A stretch of DNA of 64,000 nucleotides from Flavobacterium sp. LC2016-12 (GCF_015351595.1 NZ_JADKPT010000003.1:62001-126000), one strand, 5' to 3'; shown: positions 51,992-61,212, numbered from the stretch's first letter. Program-made: numbers and translations. The notes: generated from the sequence alone by a model not told the origin.

Positions 51992-54900
51992 TTAAAAGCT
52001 AATATCAAGACCCATTCCGTAATAAGCCTGCGTTGGAAAGGCTCTTCCGCTGTTAGCCCCAGAAGGCGACATACTACTATTGAACTCAGAAAGTTCAGGA
52101 TCAACAAATTTCACTTTAGATAACGTAAGAAGATTTTGCCCTGATATATACATACGGAATCTGCTCATGCCTAATTTTTCTGCAACATCAGCTGGTAATG
52201 AATAACCAAACTGTACGTTTTTAAGCCTGGCGTAAGCACCATCATATAAATACATATCTGAACCTCTTCTAAAGTTATTCGTATTAGACTGGGTACCATT
52301 ATTTGCCAAACGCGGGTAACGTGCATCAGGATTTTGAGGTGTCCAGTAATCAAGCTGATGTGTATACATCGTCATACCATAATTATAGTGAAATGGCTCA
52401 ACCAATTCTCCTCTGATCATCATGGTTCTTTTTCCAACACCCTGTATAAAAATACTCAGATCAAAATTTTTGTAATCTGCAGTGTAGGTCGCTCCAAATG
52501 TATATCGTGGAAAAGGGTTTCCAAAAATAAATTTATCGTTATCGTCAATCTTACCGTCCTTATTGGCATCTACATAGCGGTTATCACCAGGCTGTACAGT
52601 TAAACCTTCAGGAACAGCAGCTCCTTCAATTTCCTGCCAATTTTGAAAGTATCCGTCTCTTTTTAAACCAACATAAGAATTAAATGGCATACCTTCTCTA
52701 AGCAGAACTTGTAACTCTTCTACTCCGGTTAATCTTTCTTCACCACCGCTATATTCTAGTACTTTGTTTTTAGAGTCTCCAACATTTACTGTTAAACTTT
52801 GGGTTAAATCTTTGCCTTTATGTGTATAAGTGGCGCTTATTTCCCATCCTCTATTACCCACTTTACCATCATTAAAATCAGGAAGATCTGTTCCAAATAC
52901 TCCTGGCACTTGTGGTGGAATAAGAATATCTGAAGTTACTTTATCAAAGTAATCAAATGAGAAATTTAAAGCTCCTTTAAAGAAATCAGCTTCAAGACCA
53001 ATATTAAATGTTGCCGCTTTTTCCCATTGGAGATCAGCATTTGCAAAATCATATCCCGTTCCGCTTACGCCAGAATTATTAAATCCGTATCCATTCTGAA
53101 AAGTAAAGTAAGTGGTCTGATATTGAAAATTGTTAACGTTTTGATTTCCTACAATTCCATAAGATGCCTTAAACTTCAGGTTACCCACTTTATCCCTGTA
53201 ATTTTCCATAAAGTTTTCTTTGGTAAGCGCATAACCAACGGTTCCTGATGGAAAGAATCCCCATCTAATTTCTTCTCTGAATTTGGATGAACCATCATAT
53301 CTAAAAGTAAATTCAGCAAAATATTTATCATTGTAATCGTATGTTGCACGGCCTAAAACAGAGTTTAAACTATTCTTACCTGCTCCACTATTCGAATTAT
53401 ATGTGTTATCTCCTATTACCGTTTCACTCGTTGGAGTTCCTAAATCGGGATCAGTAAATTTCTTGTATACACCAACTCCTCTGTCTGAATGATTTTCATT
53501 TGTGACACCAACCATGGCACCAACGTTATGAACTCCTGCAAAAGTTTTATTAAACTCAACCAAAAATTGCGTATTTAAGTCAAGAGCTTTTCTGGTTTCG
53601 TCATTGGTATCACGATCAGCTCCATAAACGCCTTGTGGCAAAAAATTTACTTGTTTTGTTCTGCTGTACATACTTCCGTTCCACAAGCGTCCTCCAAAAA
53701 TACCTTTTAGTTTTAGGAAACTAGTAAGCTTGAATTCAGCATTTAAAGATCCAAAAAGGTCATCATTGTCATATTTTCTAAAACCGCCCTGCTCTAATAT
53801 CCCTAAAGAGTTAAATTGCTGCAGTACATCATTTGTCAGGTAATTGCCATTTTCATCTTTTTGTTTATAATAAAGTGGAACCCTGAAAGCATCTACCATT
53901 AATGTACCGGTACTGGACGAATGATCTGAAATTTTTTGTTTTGCATAGGCAAGACTGGAAGTCAATTTGAATTTACCGTATTCATTGGTAAGATTAATTC
54001 TGAAATTGTAACGCTCCAGACCTTTTTTTGGTCCTACAAAATTACTTTCCTGATCTACATATCCTAATGAAACCAAATAAGTAGAGTTTTCATTACCTCC
54101 TGAAACAGAAAGATTCTGATTTAATTGCAGTGCCGGTCTTACAATTTCTTCAGCAAACCATTCTGTATCTCCATCTGCTTTTAATTTAGCAATTTGTTCT
54201 GCAGTAAAAACTGCGTTTGCCTCACCTGAATTGTATGCAGCTTCATTTCTTAGCATTGCATTTTCATAACCATGTACAGGTTTAGTAAAGAAAAATGGAT
54301 TGTTGTATCCAACCAAACTACTATACTGTACAGTCATCGGTTTTCCTTTACTTCCTTTTTTAGTTGTAATTAAAACAACACCATTATTAGCTCGCGAACC
54401 GTAAATAGCGGCACTACCTGCATCTTTAAGCACGGAAACACTTTCAATATCCGCAGGATTTAAGGTATTAATATCCCCTCCCACAATTCCATCAATTACA
54501 ATCAATGGGCTATTATTTCCCAATGTGCTTATACCCCTAATATTAAGATTTATACCAGCACCCGGTTCAGAGTTGTTTTGCTGAATAATTAAGCTGGGAG
54601 CTTTTCCCTGTAAAGCCTGAGTTGCATTAACACTTGGCCTGCCTTTAAAAGCGTCGCTGCCAACCTGATCAATAGCACTAATTACTTTACGCTTCTTTTG
54701 TGTACCGTAACCTACAACAACTACTTCGTCTAAAGCCGATACATCCAGATCTAAAGAAACATTAATAGTACTTCTATTGTTTACTTTAACCTCTACTGAT
54801 TTATACCCAATCATAGAGAATCTCAAAGTTGCATTGGGATTGGTTACTGCTATAGTATAGTGTCCATCAAAATCAGCACTAACTGCGCTTTTAGGATTAC

Positions 54901-55078
54901 TCACATCGACTACGGTAGCTCCAGGAAGAGATAAGTTATCGGAAACACCGATGATAACTCCAGTGACCTGGATTTTTTGAGTCTGGGCGTACATATGCCC
55001 CGAACAAATGAGAATAATTAGGAAAAAGAAATGCGTATACAGCATTTTTTTCTTTTTGAAATCTGATTGTTTCATCAT
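51992..55078 (-). CDS. SusC/RagA-family TonB-dependent glycan importer
   Basis: The 1028-residue outer-membrane protein has a signal peptide (about 12-32), a carboxypeptidase-D-like domain (about 36-110), a TonB-box-like LDEVVVVGYGTQ (about 113-124), a plug with RGISTLGNNSPLIVIDGIVGGD and VLKDAGSAAIYGSRANNGV, and a beta-barrel ending GLDISF. It lacks the STN domain found in the other SusC (508-4152), so it should not signal to a FecR protein. Regulation is instead likely through the LacI gene downstream of its promoter region. It is the first gene of the ~21-kb mannan locus. Confidence 0.95.
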   Translation of the reverse strand: MMKQSDFKKKKMLYTHFFFLIILICSGHMYAQTQKIQVTGVIIGVSDNLSLPGATVVDVSNPKSAVSADFDGHYTIAVTNPNATLRFSMIGYKSVEVKVNNRSTINVSLDLDVSALDEVVVVGYGTQKKRKVISAIDQVGSDAFKGRPSVNATQALQGKAPSLIIQQNNSEPGAGINLNIRGISTLGNNSPLIVIDGIVGGDINTLNPADIESVSVLKDAGSAAIYGSRANNGVVLITTKKGSKGKPMTVQYSSLVGYNNPFFFTKPVHGYENAMLRNEAAYNSGEANAVFTAEQIAKLKADGDTEWFAEEIVRPALQLNQNLSVSGGNENSTYLVSLGYVDQESNFVGPKKGLERYNFRINLTNEYGKFKLTSSLAYAKQKISDHSSSTGTLMVDAFRVPLYYKQKDENGNYLTNDVLQQFNSLGILEQGGFRKYDNDDLFGSLNAEFKLTSFLKLKGIFGGRLWNGSMYSRTKQVNFLPQGVYGADRDTNDETRKALDLNTQFLVEFNKTFAGVHNVGAMVGVTNENHSDRGVGVYKKFTDPDLGTPTSETVIGDNTYNSNSGAGKNSLNSVLGRATYDYNDKYFAEFTFRYDGSSKFREEIRWGFFPSGTVGYALTKENFMENYRDKVGNLKFKASYGIVGNQNVNNFQYQTTYFTFQNGYGFNNSGVSGTGYDFANADLQWEKAATFNIGLEADFFKGALNFSFDYFDKVTSDILIPPQVPGVFGTDLPDFNDGKVGNRGWEISATYTHKGKDLTQSLTVNVGDSKNKVLEYSGGEERLTGVEELQVLLREGMPFNSYVGLKRDGYFQNWQEIEGAAVPEGLTVQPGDNRYVDANKDGKIDDNDKFIFGNPFPRYTFGATYTADYKNFDLSIFIQGVGKRTMMIRGELVEPFHYNYGMTMYTHQLDYWTPQNPDARYPRLANNGTQSNTNNFRRGSDMYLYDGAYARLKNVQFGYSLPADVAEKLGMSRFRMYISGQNLLTLSKVKFVDPELSEFNSSMSPSGANSGRAFPTQAYYGMGLDISF

Positions 55079-55253
55079 AAAAAATTTTGGTTAGTTACTA
55101 CTTAGTAAAATAATAAGTGAAATTTAAAAGTCATTGAAATCGAATTTCTCAAACTTTTATGGTAATGAATTAAATAAGCTTTTATCCCTTAAAATGCTCC
55201 GGAAAATCTCAATTGATAAAAATTATACAGTTACTATATTATTTAATTCCTAA

Positions 55254-55278
55254 CAAACATACTAAAACGTTTTAGTAT
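55254..55278 (-). promoter_or_regulatory. susC promoter with overlapping 20-bp perfect palindromic operator
   Basis: ATACTAAAACGTTTTAGTAT (55259-55278) is a perfect palindrome of LacI-family type with central CG. On the minus strand it runs into TATGTTTG (55254-55261), an exact TAnnTTTG -7 box. A repressor here would block the -33/-7 spacer. The adjacent lacI gene is the obvious candidate. Confidence 0.78.
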
Positions 55279-55478
55279 AAAAAAATTTTTTTTACTATGT
55301 ATAATTTTAATGTTAATTTTATAAGAAATGAATTTAATTGAAGTAGTTTTTTAAATATAATGCAATTTATTTTCACGAAAACGTTATAAAACGATGCAAA
55401 ATAAAAAGAATGATAAAATTGACCAATAAACAAATTGTCAGAAAAATTGGTGTAATATATTTAAGAAACGTCTAAAAA

Positions 55479-55527
55479 AAAACTAATCTGAATGTCAATT
55501 GAAAGTATTGACATTCAGATTAGTTTT
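55479..55527 (-). terminator. Strong terminator of the lacI transcript
   Basis: A perfect 21-bp stem (left arm 55479-55499, starting AAAACTAATCTGAATG) with a 7-nt loop is followed on the minus strand by a T-run. It lies 49 bp after the lacI stop and stops read-through into the susC promoter. Confidence 0.92.
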
Positions 55528-55533
55528 AAGAAG

Positions 55534-55550
55534 ATAAAACGTTTTAGTAT
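55534..55550. promoter_or_regulatory. Second LacI-type operator near lacI 3' end
   Basis: ATAAAACGTTTTAGTAT matches the susC palindrome except for its left end. It lies about 270 bp from that operator, between the lacI stop and the lacI terminator, a spacing compatible with a repression loop. Confidence 0.5.
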
Positions 55551-55575
55551 TTATCGATAAAATATAGAGTAATTT

Positions 55576-56601
55576 TTATTTAGGCAATGAAGATTCCCGT
55601 ACAATTAATTCTGTTTTTAACACAATTTGATGTGTAATTTCTGCTACATCTTTTTTCTTTAAAAGCGGCAACATTACGTCCATTAAAGCAGTACTTATTT
55701 CATTTAAAGGCTGATAAACAGAAGTAATAGCCGGGTCGTAGATTTTGAACATATCATTATCGTCAAATGCGATAATACCGATCTCATTAATTAATTTTGG
55801 GTTTTTTACCTTAAAAACTTCCAGTCCGCTCTGCGCAAGATAATTAGTAGCGAAAAAGACGGCGTCTAAGTCAGGATTTTGATCAAGGAACTCCTTAATA
55901 TATTCTTTGCTTTTTCCTTTATTGATTTCACTATAAGGAATTTGAAGCGTAATCGATTTTAGATTATTTTGAGAAACTGCCTTATCGTAGCCGGAAAGAC
56001 GACCTAACATCTGTGTTTGATCAGATGCTGTTGTAATAAAACCAATGTTTTTAAATTTATTTTGTATCAAATGTAATGTTGCATCAAAAGAAGCCTGTTC
56101 ATTGTCAATAACAACACTATTACAATCTAATCCTTCAAAAAAACGGTCTAATAAAATTACAGGTATATTGTCATTTATTAAATTTTCGATGGTATCTTTT
56201 ATCCCAGGCGACGGTACAATTATAAAACCGTCAACTTGCCGAAAGTTAAACAAAGTGATTAGTTCATTCGATTTCTCATCGTCATTTTCGTTACTGCAGA
56301 AAATAACTTTGTAACCTTTATCGTACGCAATATCTTCAAAGATACGAGCCAGTTTTGAAAAGAAATTATTAGAAATATCTTCCATCATAAAAACCAGGAT
56401 TTTTGATTTTCCGGTTCGCAGACTTTGTGCAATTTGGTTAGGTCTGTAATTTATTAATTTTGCATAATCTAAAACCTTTTTTGTAAGTTCTTTAGAAATG
56501 TGTTTTTCTTTTGCTTTGCCATTTAATACAAAAGATACTGTAGTTACAGATATCTTTAATTCATCAGCAATATTTCTAATCGAAACAGGTTTTTTTTTCA
56601 T
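55576..56601 (-). CDS. LacI-family transcriptional regulator
   Basis: The 341-residue protein has an N-terminal LacI helix-turn-helix (VSIRNIADELKISVTTVSFVLNGKAKEKHISKELTKKVLDYAKLINYRPN, about 5-55) with the hinge helix ARSL-like QIAQSLRTGKS. A periplasmic-binding-protein-like effector domain follows (FVMMEDISNNFFSKLARIFEDIAYDKGYKVIFCS, PVILLDRFFEGLDCNSVVIDN, IGIIAFDDNDMFKIYDPAITSVYQPLNEI). It probably binds the ACTAAAACGTTTTAGT palindromes around this locus and responds to a mono- or disaccharide. It is encoded downstream of the ROK kinase and cupin genes on the same strand. Confidence 0.93.
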   Translation of the reverse strand: MKKKPVSIRNIADELKISVTTVSFVLNGKAKEKHISKELTKKVLDYAKLINYRPNQIAQSLRTGKSKILVFMMEDISNNFFSKLARIFEDIAYDKGYKVIFCSNENDDEKSNELITLFNFRQVDGFIIVPSPGIKDTIENLINDNIPVILLDRFFEGLDCNSVVIDNEQASFDATLHLIQNKFKNIGFITTASDQTQMLGRLSGYDKAVSQNNLKSITLQIPYSEINKGKSKEYIKEFLDQNPDLDAVFFATNYLAQSGLEVFKVKNPKLINEIGIIAFDDNDMFKIYDPAITSVYQPLNEISTALMDVMLPLLKKKDVAEITHQIVLKTELIVRESSLPK

Positions 56602-56818
56602 TTGAAAATCAATTTAATTTACACTCACAAATTTTCGTCAAATATAGTAAAGTTATTATTGTAGCCTAAAATTAGGGCAATCATCTTTTGATATTTTAGT
56701 GTATTTTTTACATTTAATACTCATTGAATCAGATAATAAAGATAAAAACCCTTTTTAGAATTGGATCTTTTACAATAAAACGTTTACAAAATAATTTTAA
56801 GCAACATACACTTCAATT

Positions 56819-57334
56819 TTAACGACCAAAATCATCCTGAAGACGAACAATATCTTCTTCGTCAGAAGGGTTGTTCTGATCTGTGTGCTGCCATATTTCA
56901 GCAATAACACCCCATGAGTCTAAACCAATTAAGCGATGGCGTTCTCCTATTTCCATCTTTATAAAATCCTGATCATGAAGCGTTTTTAATTCTCCTTCAA
57001 CATCTGTATCACTAATTTTTACTCCTACCGGACCTTTAACAACTTTCCAAATTTCAGATCTTCTAAAATGATACTGCCAGGAAAGCCTACGTTCTGGGGC
57101 TACCACTAATATTTTTGGACTTAACTTATTTGTGATTTGAACTTCGTCAAGTTTTAAATGCGAAAAAAAGGTTTTTATAAACTCATTTGCCTGATCTTCA
57201 TCAATTACAAAAAAACCACCCCATGGTCTGGTTTGGTCCTCATTTATAATAGTAAAATTGTGTTTTTCTATTTCACTTCTAACCTTTTCAAAAACGTCGG
57301 CTTTGCTATCTGTATCAGATATTTGTATACTCAT
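56819..57334 (-). CDS. Cupin protein, phosphomannose-isomerase (type II)-like
   Basis: The 171-residue protein has a small N-terminal helix part and a cupin barrel. RPWGGFFVIDE (about 41-51) resembles the KPWG motif of mannose-6-phosphate isomerases, and LSWQYHFRRSEIWKVVKGPVGV (about 93-114) and DFIKMEIGERHRLIGLDSW match the PMI-type cupin metal site. Relatives are often labelled phosphoheptose isomerase. With the upstream ROK kinase (37-bp gap) it would convert mannose-6-phosphate to fructose-6-phosphate, completing entry of mannose into glycolysis. The activity is inferred from motifs and context. Confidence 0.8.
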   Translation of the reverse strand: MSIQISDTDSKADVFEKVRSEIEKHNFTIINEDQTRPWGGFFVIDEDQANEFIKTFFSHLKLDEVQITNKLSPKILVVAPERRLSWQYHFRRSEIWKVVKGPVGVKISDTDVEGELKTLHDQDFIKMEIGERHRLIGLDSWGVIAEIWQHTDQNNPSDEEDIVRLQDDFGR

Positions 57335-57370
57335 TTGTTATATATTTTAAAATAATAAATTATCTATAAT

Positions 57371-58309
57371 CTAAAAATATGGCAATTCTGCTTTTAACTT
57401 TTCCCAAAAAACTTCGTTAAAAAGATAGCTTGAACCTAAAATACTGGTTTCTTCTGTATTTTCTATAATACTTATTGGTAAACTAATGTTCTGCTTCTTA
57501 AAATTTTCTTCCAGTTTATTCAAAAACAAACGATTAGATTTGGCAATATTTCCGCCTATTACTAACAAATCGGCTTCAAATTCAACAATATACGGAGTTA
57601 GGAATTCGCTTAAATTATTTGCAAAATCATCAAATATTTTTGCTGTTGCATAATTCTCAATACTCGCAATTTCTTTTACGCCATCTGTAAGTTTTTCACC
57701 TGTGCTCTTTTCGTACTGATTTAAAAACCATCTTGTCGAAAAATAATTATCTGCAATATTATCCTTATATTTTTTATCCCATAAACAACCGTTATGAGGA
57801 ACATTACTTCCTTGTGTTACAGGCAATTTATTATCTAAAAAAGCCGCCCCAAAACCAGTTCCTAAAGTAATTGCAATCACTTTATTTGTATCTGCGTTTG
57901 ATTCTTGTTTTAGTGCTCCGCCTACTCCAAAACAGCTGGCATCATTTAGAAATCTAAAACTAACATCCTTTTTACTTAAATACCTTAAAAGCTCATCTGA
58001 TACAGAAACTTTATACAAAGCTTCATATTTATCATTTCCTTCAAACATTGCAATTCCACTTTGGTATTGAAAAGGTCCGGGCATGGAAAAGGCAATTCCA
58101 ACTGTTCCATTTAATTCCTGTGTTTCCCCGATCGCCTGAATAGTTTGATTAATTATTTCGGCCCACTTTTTAATAATTATTTCTTTAGAAGCTTTACTGT
58201 CTACAGCACCGCTAAAATACGTTCCTGAAATTACCTTAAAATTATCACCATTTACTGCAGCACTACTAATATGACTCCCTCCTATATCTACCCCTATTGT
58301 TATTGCCAT
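57371..58309 (-). CDS. ROK-family sugar kinase
   Basis: The 312-residue protein begins ITIGVDIGGSHISSAAVNG (ATP-phosphate loop DxGG). It contains VGIAFSMPGPF, RFLNDASCFGVGGAL (sugar-binding Asn-Asp), VIAITLGTGFGAAFLDN and DLLVIGGNIAKSN (adenosine loop). The Cys-rich zinc motif of classic ROK regulators and glucokinases is missing, so it is a divergent member. No DNA-binding domain is present, so it is a kinase rather than a repressor. Beside a PMI-like cupin and a mannan locus it is best read as a mannose kinase (mannokinase). Confidence 0.87.
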   Translation of the reverse strand: MAITIGVDIGGSHISSAAVNGDNFKVISGTYFSGAVDSKASKEIIIKKWAEIINQTIQAIGETQELNGTVGIAFSMPGPFQYQSGIAMFEGNDKYEALYKVSVSDELLRYLSKKDVSFRFLNDASCFGVGGALKQESNADTNKVIAITLGTGFGAAFLDNKLPVTQGSNVPHNGCLWDKKYKDNIADNYFSTRWFLNQYEKSTGEKLTDGVKEIASIENYATAKIFDDFANNLSEFLTPYIVEFEADLLVIGGNIAKSNRLFLNKLEENFKKQNISLPISIIENTEETSILGSSYLFNEVFWEKLKAELPYF

Positions 58310-58488
58310 TTTTTATTCCTTTTAAATATTTTTTATTTAATAATCAATTCATTAAATTCATTATCACTTACACTCTAAGCTGATTATGGGTTCTTCGTTT
58401 TTCGGATTTAAAATAATATTCAAACCTAAAAAGAAAGATTTTCGACATCCAATACTATATTGTCAAAAGACAATACTTTTATCCTAAC

Positions 58489-58506
58489 TGGTAAAACATT
58501 TTACCA
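58489..58506 (-). promoter_or_regulatory. Palindromic operator upstream of the ROK-cupin-lacI unit
   Basis: TGGTAAAACATTTTACCA has perfect 8-bp arms around CA. It lies about 180 bp upstream of the ROK start and differs from the ACTAAAACGTTTTAGT sites, so it may bind a second regulator. The remainder of 58310-58599 shows nothing else recognisable. Confidence 0.55.
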
Positions 58507-58599
58507 TTATACTACAAACTCCCTGTAAGACTCTAAAAAAAGCCTCTTTTATATTAAAAATAAATAGCTGATTATGTTTTAATTGAGAAGAATATCACA

Positions 58600-59286
58600 T
58601 TACTTTTTGAGTGCCTTTGAAATAGCCTTTTGTAAAATTGGCTCCATTATAGCATACCCGGCTTCATTAGGATGTACACCATCTGTTCCTAATTCTTCTT
58701 TTAAACCCCATTTTTCATTAACCATAGCTGAAAAATAATCGACATACAAAAGTTTGTTTTTTTCTGCATACTCTTTTAAAACTTTATTTAGCTCAATAAC
58801 TTTTTGAGCGGGCTCTAAACCACGTTTCCACGGAAAATCTGCTGCAGGAAGAACAGAGCAAATAATAACTTTTATACCATTTTGTTTTGCCAGCTCATAC
58901 ATCGAGAATAAATTTCCTGATGTTGCCCCAAGAGAGTAAGGCCCCGTATTTTGTGCTATATCATTTATTCCTGCTAAAATAACCACTACTGAAGGTTTTA
59001 ACGCGATTACATCTTGTCTAAATCGCAATAGCATTTGCGGGGTAGTCTGTCCGCTTATACCTCTGTTAATATATTTATTGGCAGAAAAAAAGTCAGGTCT
59101 TTTACTTAGCCAGCCTTCCGTTATTGAATTTCCCATAAAAACCACTCGACTATGATCTTTAGAATTTAGAACCTGCATCTTTGCGTTTTCTTCTTTATAC
59201 CGATTTAAATTTGGCCAATCCTGGCCGTATGAAATACTACATAAAGAAATGAGAAAGGCTAAATAAAAGGATTTCTTGATTTTCAT
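58600..59286 (-). CDS. Exported GDSL/SGNH-family esterase
   Basis: The 228-residue protein has a signal peptide (about 1-21, ending ISYGQ) and SGNH-hydrolase blocks: VVFMGNSITEGW (block I, with Ser in GNSIT), NRGISGQTTPQMLLRF (block II Gly), VVVILAGINDIAQNTG (block III Asn) and LGTDGVHPNEAGYAIM (block V Asp and His). Such proteins in glycan loci are acetyl-esterases or acetyl-xylan/mannan esterases. The same operator/-7 arrangement as susC lies 169-191 bp upstream, so it is probably induced together with the mannan locus. Confidence 0.92.
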   Translation of the reverse strand: MKIKKSFYLAFLISLCSISYGQDWPNLNRYKEENAKMQVLNSKDHSRVVFMGNSITEGWLSKRPDFFSANKYINRGISGQTTPQMLLRFRQDVIALKPSVVVILAGINDIAQNTGPYSLGATSGNLFSMYELAKQNGIKVIICSVLPAADFPWKRGLEPAQKVIELNKVLKEYAEKNKLLYVDYFSAMVNEKWGLKEELGTDGVHPNEAGYAIMEPILQKAISKALKK

Positions 59287-59454
59287 TATAAAACTAAAAA
59301 GATTAAATTAAAATATAGATTTAAGATTCACACACTAATATTGTATTCAAAATATTTTTGTGTTAATAAAAAATTATTATTTAAAATTTTAACGATATAA
59401 ATAACAATCGATAAAACAATTACAAAATAATAATAAGAATGTGTAATTTCGAAG

Positions 59455-59477
59455 CAAATATACTAAAACGTTTTAGC
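59455..59477 (-). promoter_or_regulatory. GDSL-gene promoter with overlapping LacI-type operator
   Basis: ACTAAAACGTTTTAGC (59462-59477) differs from the perfect palindrome at one end base. On the minus strand it is followed directly by TATATTTG (59455-59462), an exact TAnnTTTG -7 box. The geometry is identical to the susC promoter. Confidence 0.7.
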
Positions 59478-59718
59478 AAAAAAAACATTTTCGCTTTTTT
59501 TTACTGTCTATTTTGTGAAAAATATAATTCTTTTATTTATCAATAATTTAGCATTCAACTATTTCCGGAAATAATACTATAAAATCTGCTATATTTATTT
59601 TGAAAAATCATTTCGGATTACTAAATTATTATTGCTCTTTTTAGTTTTTAACAATTAGATACCCTGTTGTCAAAAAAAGAACATCAAAAATCGCATTAAA
59701 GATGTATTTTAGTAAATC

Positions 59719-59748
59719 TAAATCGTTTTACTAATTCTTTTATCTTTA
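59719..59748 (+). promoter_or_regulatory. Operator and possible -7 box for the tandem DUF1080 gene
   Basis: CTAAATCGTTTTACTAATT (59719-59737) is identical over 19 bp to 15656-15674 upstream of the GH76-GH92 operon. It is followed on the plus strand by TATCTTTA (59741-59748), close to TAnnTTTG. Confidence 0.5.
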
Positions 59749-59814
59749 AACAGTATGTTCTAGTAAATTATACCGCTATACTATTAACCTTTTCAGTAAC
59801 TAAACCACAGAAGA

Positions 59815-61182
59815 ATGAAACAAATCACAACACTCTTTATTTTATTGATCGCACTTAATTCTGGTGCGCAATCAAATAACTGGCAATCCTTATTTGATGG
59901 AAAAACGCTTAAGGGATGGAAACAGCTCACCGGATCGGCTATTTATACAGCAGAAAACGGAATGATCGTTGGCACAACGGTAGATAAATCACCTAATTCT
60001 TTTCTTGTAAGTGACCAACGCTTAACCAGTGATTTTGTATTGGAAATGGAAACCATGATGACAGATGCAAACACCAACTCAGGTATACAATTTAAAAGTA
60101 ATTTTGATACAAAAGCCAATGATGGCAAAGGACGTGTCTACGGTTATCAGTACGAATTAGATCCTTCTGATCGTAAATGGAGTGGTGGAATCTATGATGA
60201 AGGAAGAAGAGAATGGTTATATCCCGCATCAAACAATCCAAAAGGTCAGCTACTTTTCACCCCAAATGTGTTTCACAAAGTCCGTATAGAATGTATTGGC
60301 AATACGGTAAAAACATGGTTAGACGGAACTCCGGTTTCTTATCTCGCAGATTCTATAACAAGCAACGAAGGTATCCTTGCCTTACAAGTACATTCTATTG
60401 GCAAAGCTAAAGATGCAGGTATTAAAATATTCTGGAAGAATATCAGAGTTCAGACAAAGAATATTAAACCACTTGCCTTTCCGGAAGGTATTTATGTTGC
60501 TAACTTTATCCCAAATAAACTTACCCCGTATGAAGAAAAGAGCGATTGGAAATTATTGTTTGATGGAAAAACTTCAACAGGATGGGTTGGCGCTTACAAA
60601 AACTCTTTTCCTGATAAAGGATGGGAATTGAAAGACGGCCTTTTAAAAGTATTGTCTTCAAACGGAAGTGAATCGACAAATGGCGGTGATATTGTCACTC
60701 AAAAAGAGTATGCTGCATTTGATTTGTCATTTGATTTTAAATTGACAGATGGTGCCAATAGCGGTATCAAATATTTCGTAACATTGAGCGAGAAAAACAG
60801 TGGCTCTGCTATAGGTTTAGAATATCAATTGCTTGATGATGTGCTACATCCGGATGCAAAATTAGGCAGAGATGGTAATCGTACACTTGGTTCATTATAT
60901 GATTTAATCAAAGCGCAAAAAACAGAACGTTTCTTCCGTAAACCTGGAAACTGGAATACGGGTCGTGTTATTGTTTATCCCAATAACCATGTTGAACATT
61001 ATCTAAATGGTGTAAAAGTATTGGAGTATGACAGAGGTTCACAAGCATTCCGTGACTTAGTTGCCCAAAGCAAATACAAAGTCTGGCCAAACTTTGGTGA
61101 AGCAGAAAAAGGGCATATTTTGATACAAGATCACGGTAATGAAGTGAGCTTTAGAAGTATTAAAATCAGAGAATTGAAATAG
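59815..61182 (+). CDS. Tandem DUF1080 (3-keto-disaccharide hydrolase) protein, two domains
   Basis: The 455-residue protein has a signal peptide (about 1-19, ending NSGAQ) followed by two DUF1080 jelly-rolls. Domain 1 (about 22-220) has NWQSLFDGKTLKGWKQLTG, DFVLEMETMMTDANTNSGIQF and GYQYELDPSDRKWSGGIYDE. Domain 2 (about 240-455) has DWKLLFDGKTSTGWVGAYKN, LSFDFKLTDGANSGIKYFV, GLEYQLLDDVLHPDA and GSLYDLIKAQKTERF, closer to the single-domain DUF1080 at 22879. Domain 2 keeps the H/D motif and may be the hydrolase, with domain 1 a binding module. It is the only plus-strand gene in the right part of the window. Confidence 0.9.
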   Translation: MKQITTLFILLIALNSGAQSNNWQSLFDGKTLKGWKQLTGSAIYTAENGMIVGTTVDKSPNSFLVSDQRLTSDFVLEMETMMTDANTNSGIQFKSNFDTKANDGKGRVYGYQYELDPSDRKWSGGIYDEGRREWLYPASNNPKGQLLFTPNVFHKVRIECIGNTVKTWLDGTPVSYLADSITSNEGILALQVHSIGKAKDAGIKIFWKNIRVQTKNIKPLAFPEGIYVANFIPNKLTPYEEKSDWKLLFDGKTSTGWVGAYKNSFPDKGWELKDGLLKVLSSNGSESTNGGDIVTQKEYAAFDLSFDFKLTDGANSGIKYFVTLSEKNSGSAIGLEYQLLDDVLHPDAKLGRDGNRTLGSLYDLIKAQKTERFFRKPGNWNTGRVIVYPNNHVEHYLNGVKVLEYDRGSQAFRDLVAQSKYKVWPNFGEAEKGHILIQDHGNEVSFRSIKIRELK

Positions 61183-61212
61183 TACTTCGACTGAAACTAA
61201 ATTGTAAATAAT

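Larger units (their letters stand above)
55079..55575. other. Regulatory region between lacI end and susC start
   Basis: 497 bp without a gene. It contains the susC promoter with a 20-bp perfect palindrome (55254-55278), a second operator-like half site (55534-55550) and the lacI terminator (55479-55527). The leader of the susC message is about 170 nt, long enough for further control, but I see no convincing structure in it. Confidence 0.75.
59287..59814. other. Divergent control region between GDSL and tandem DUF1080 genes
   Basis: 528 bp with no gene, very A+T-rich. It contains two operator-like sites, one for each direction (59455-59477 for GDSL, 59719-59748 for DUF1080), described separately. 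Nothing else is recognised. Confidence 0.7.
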
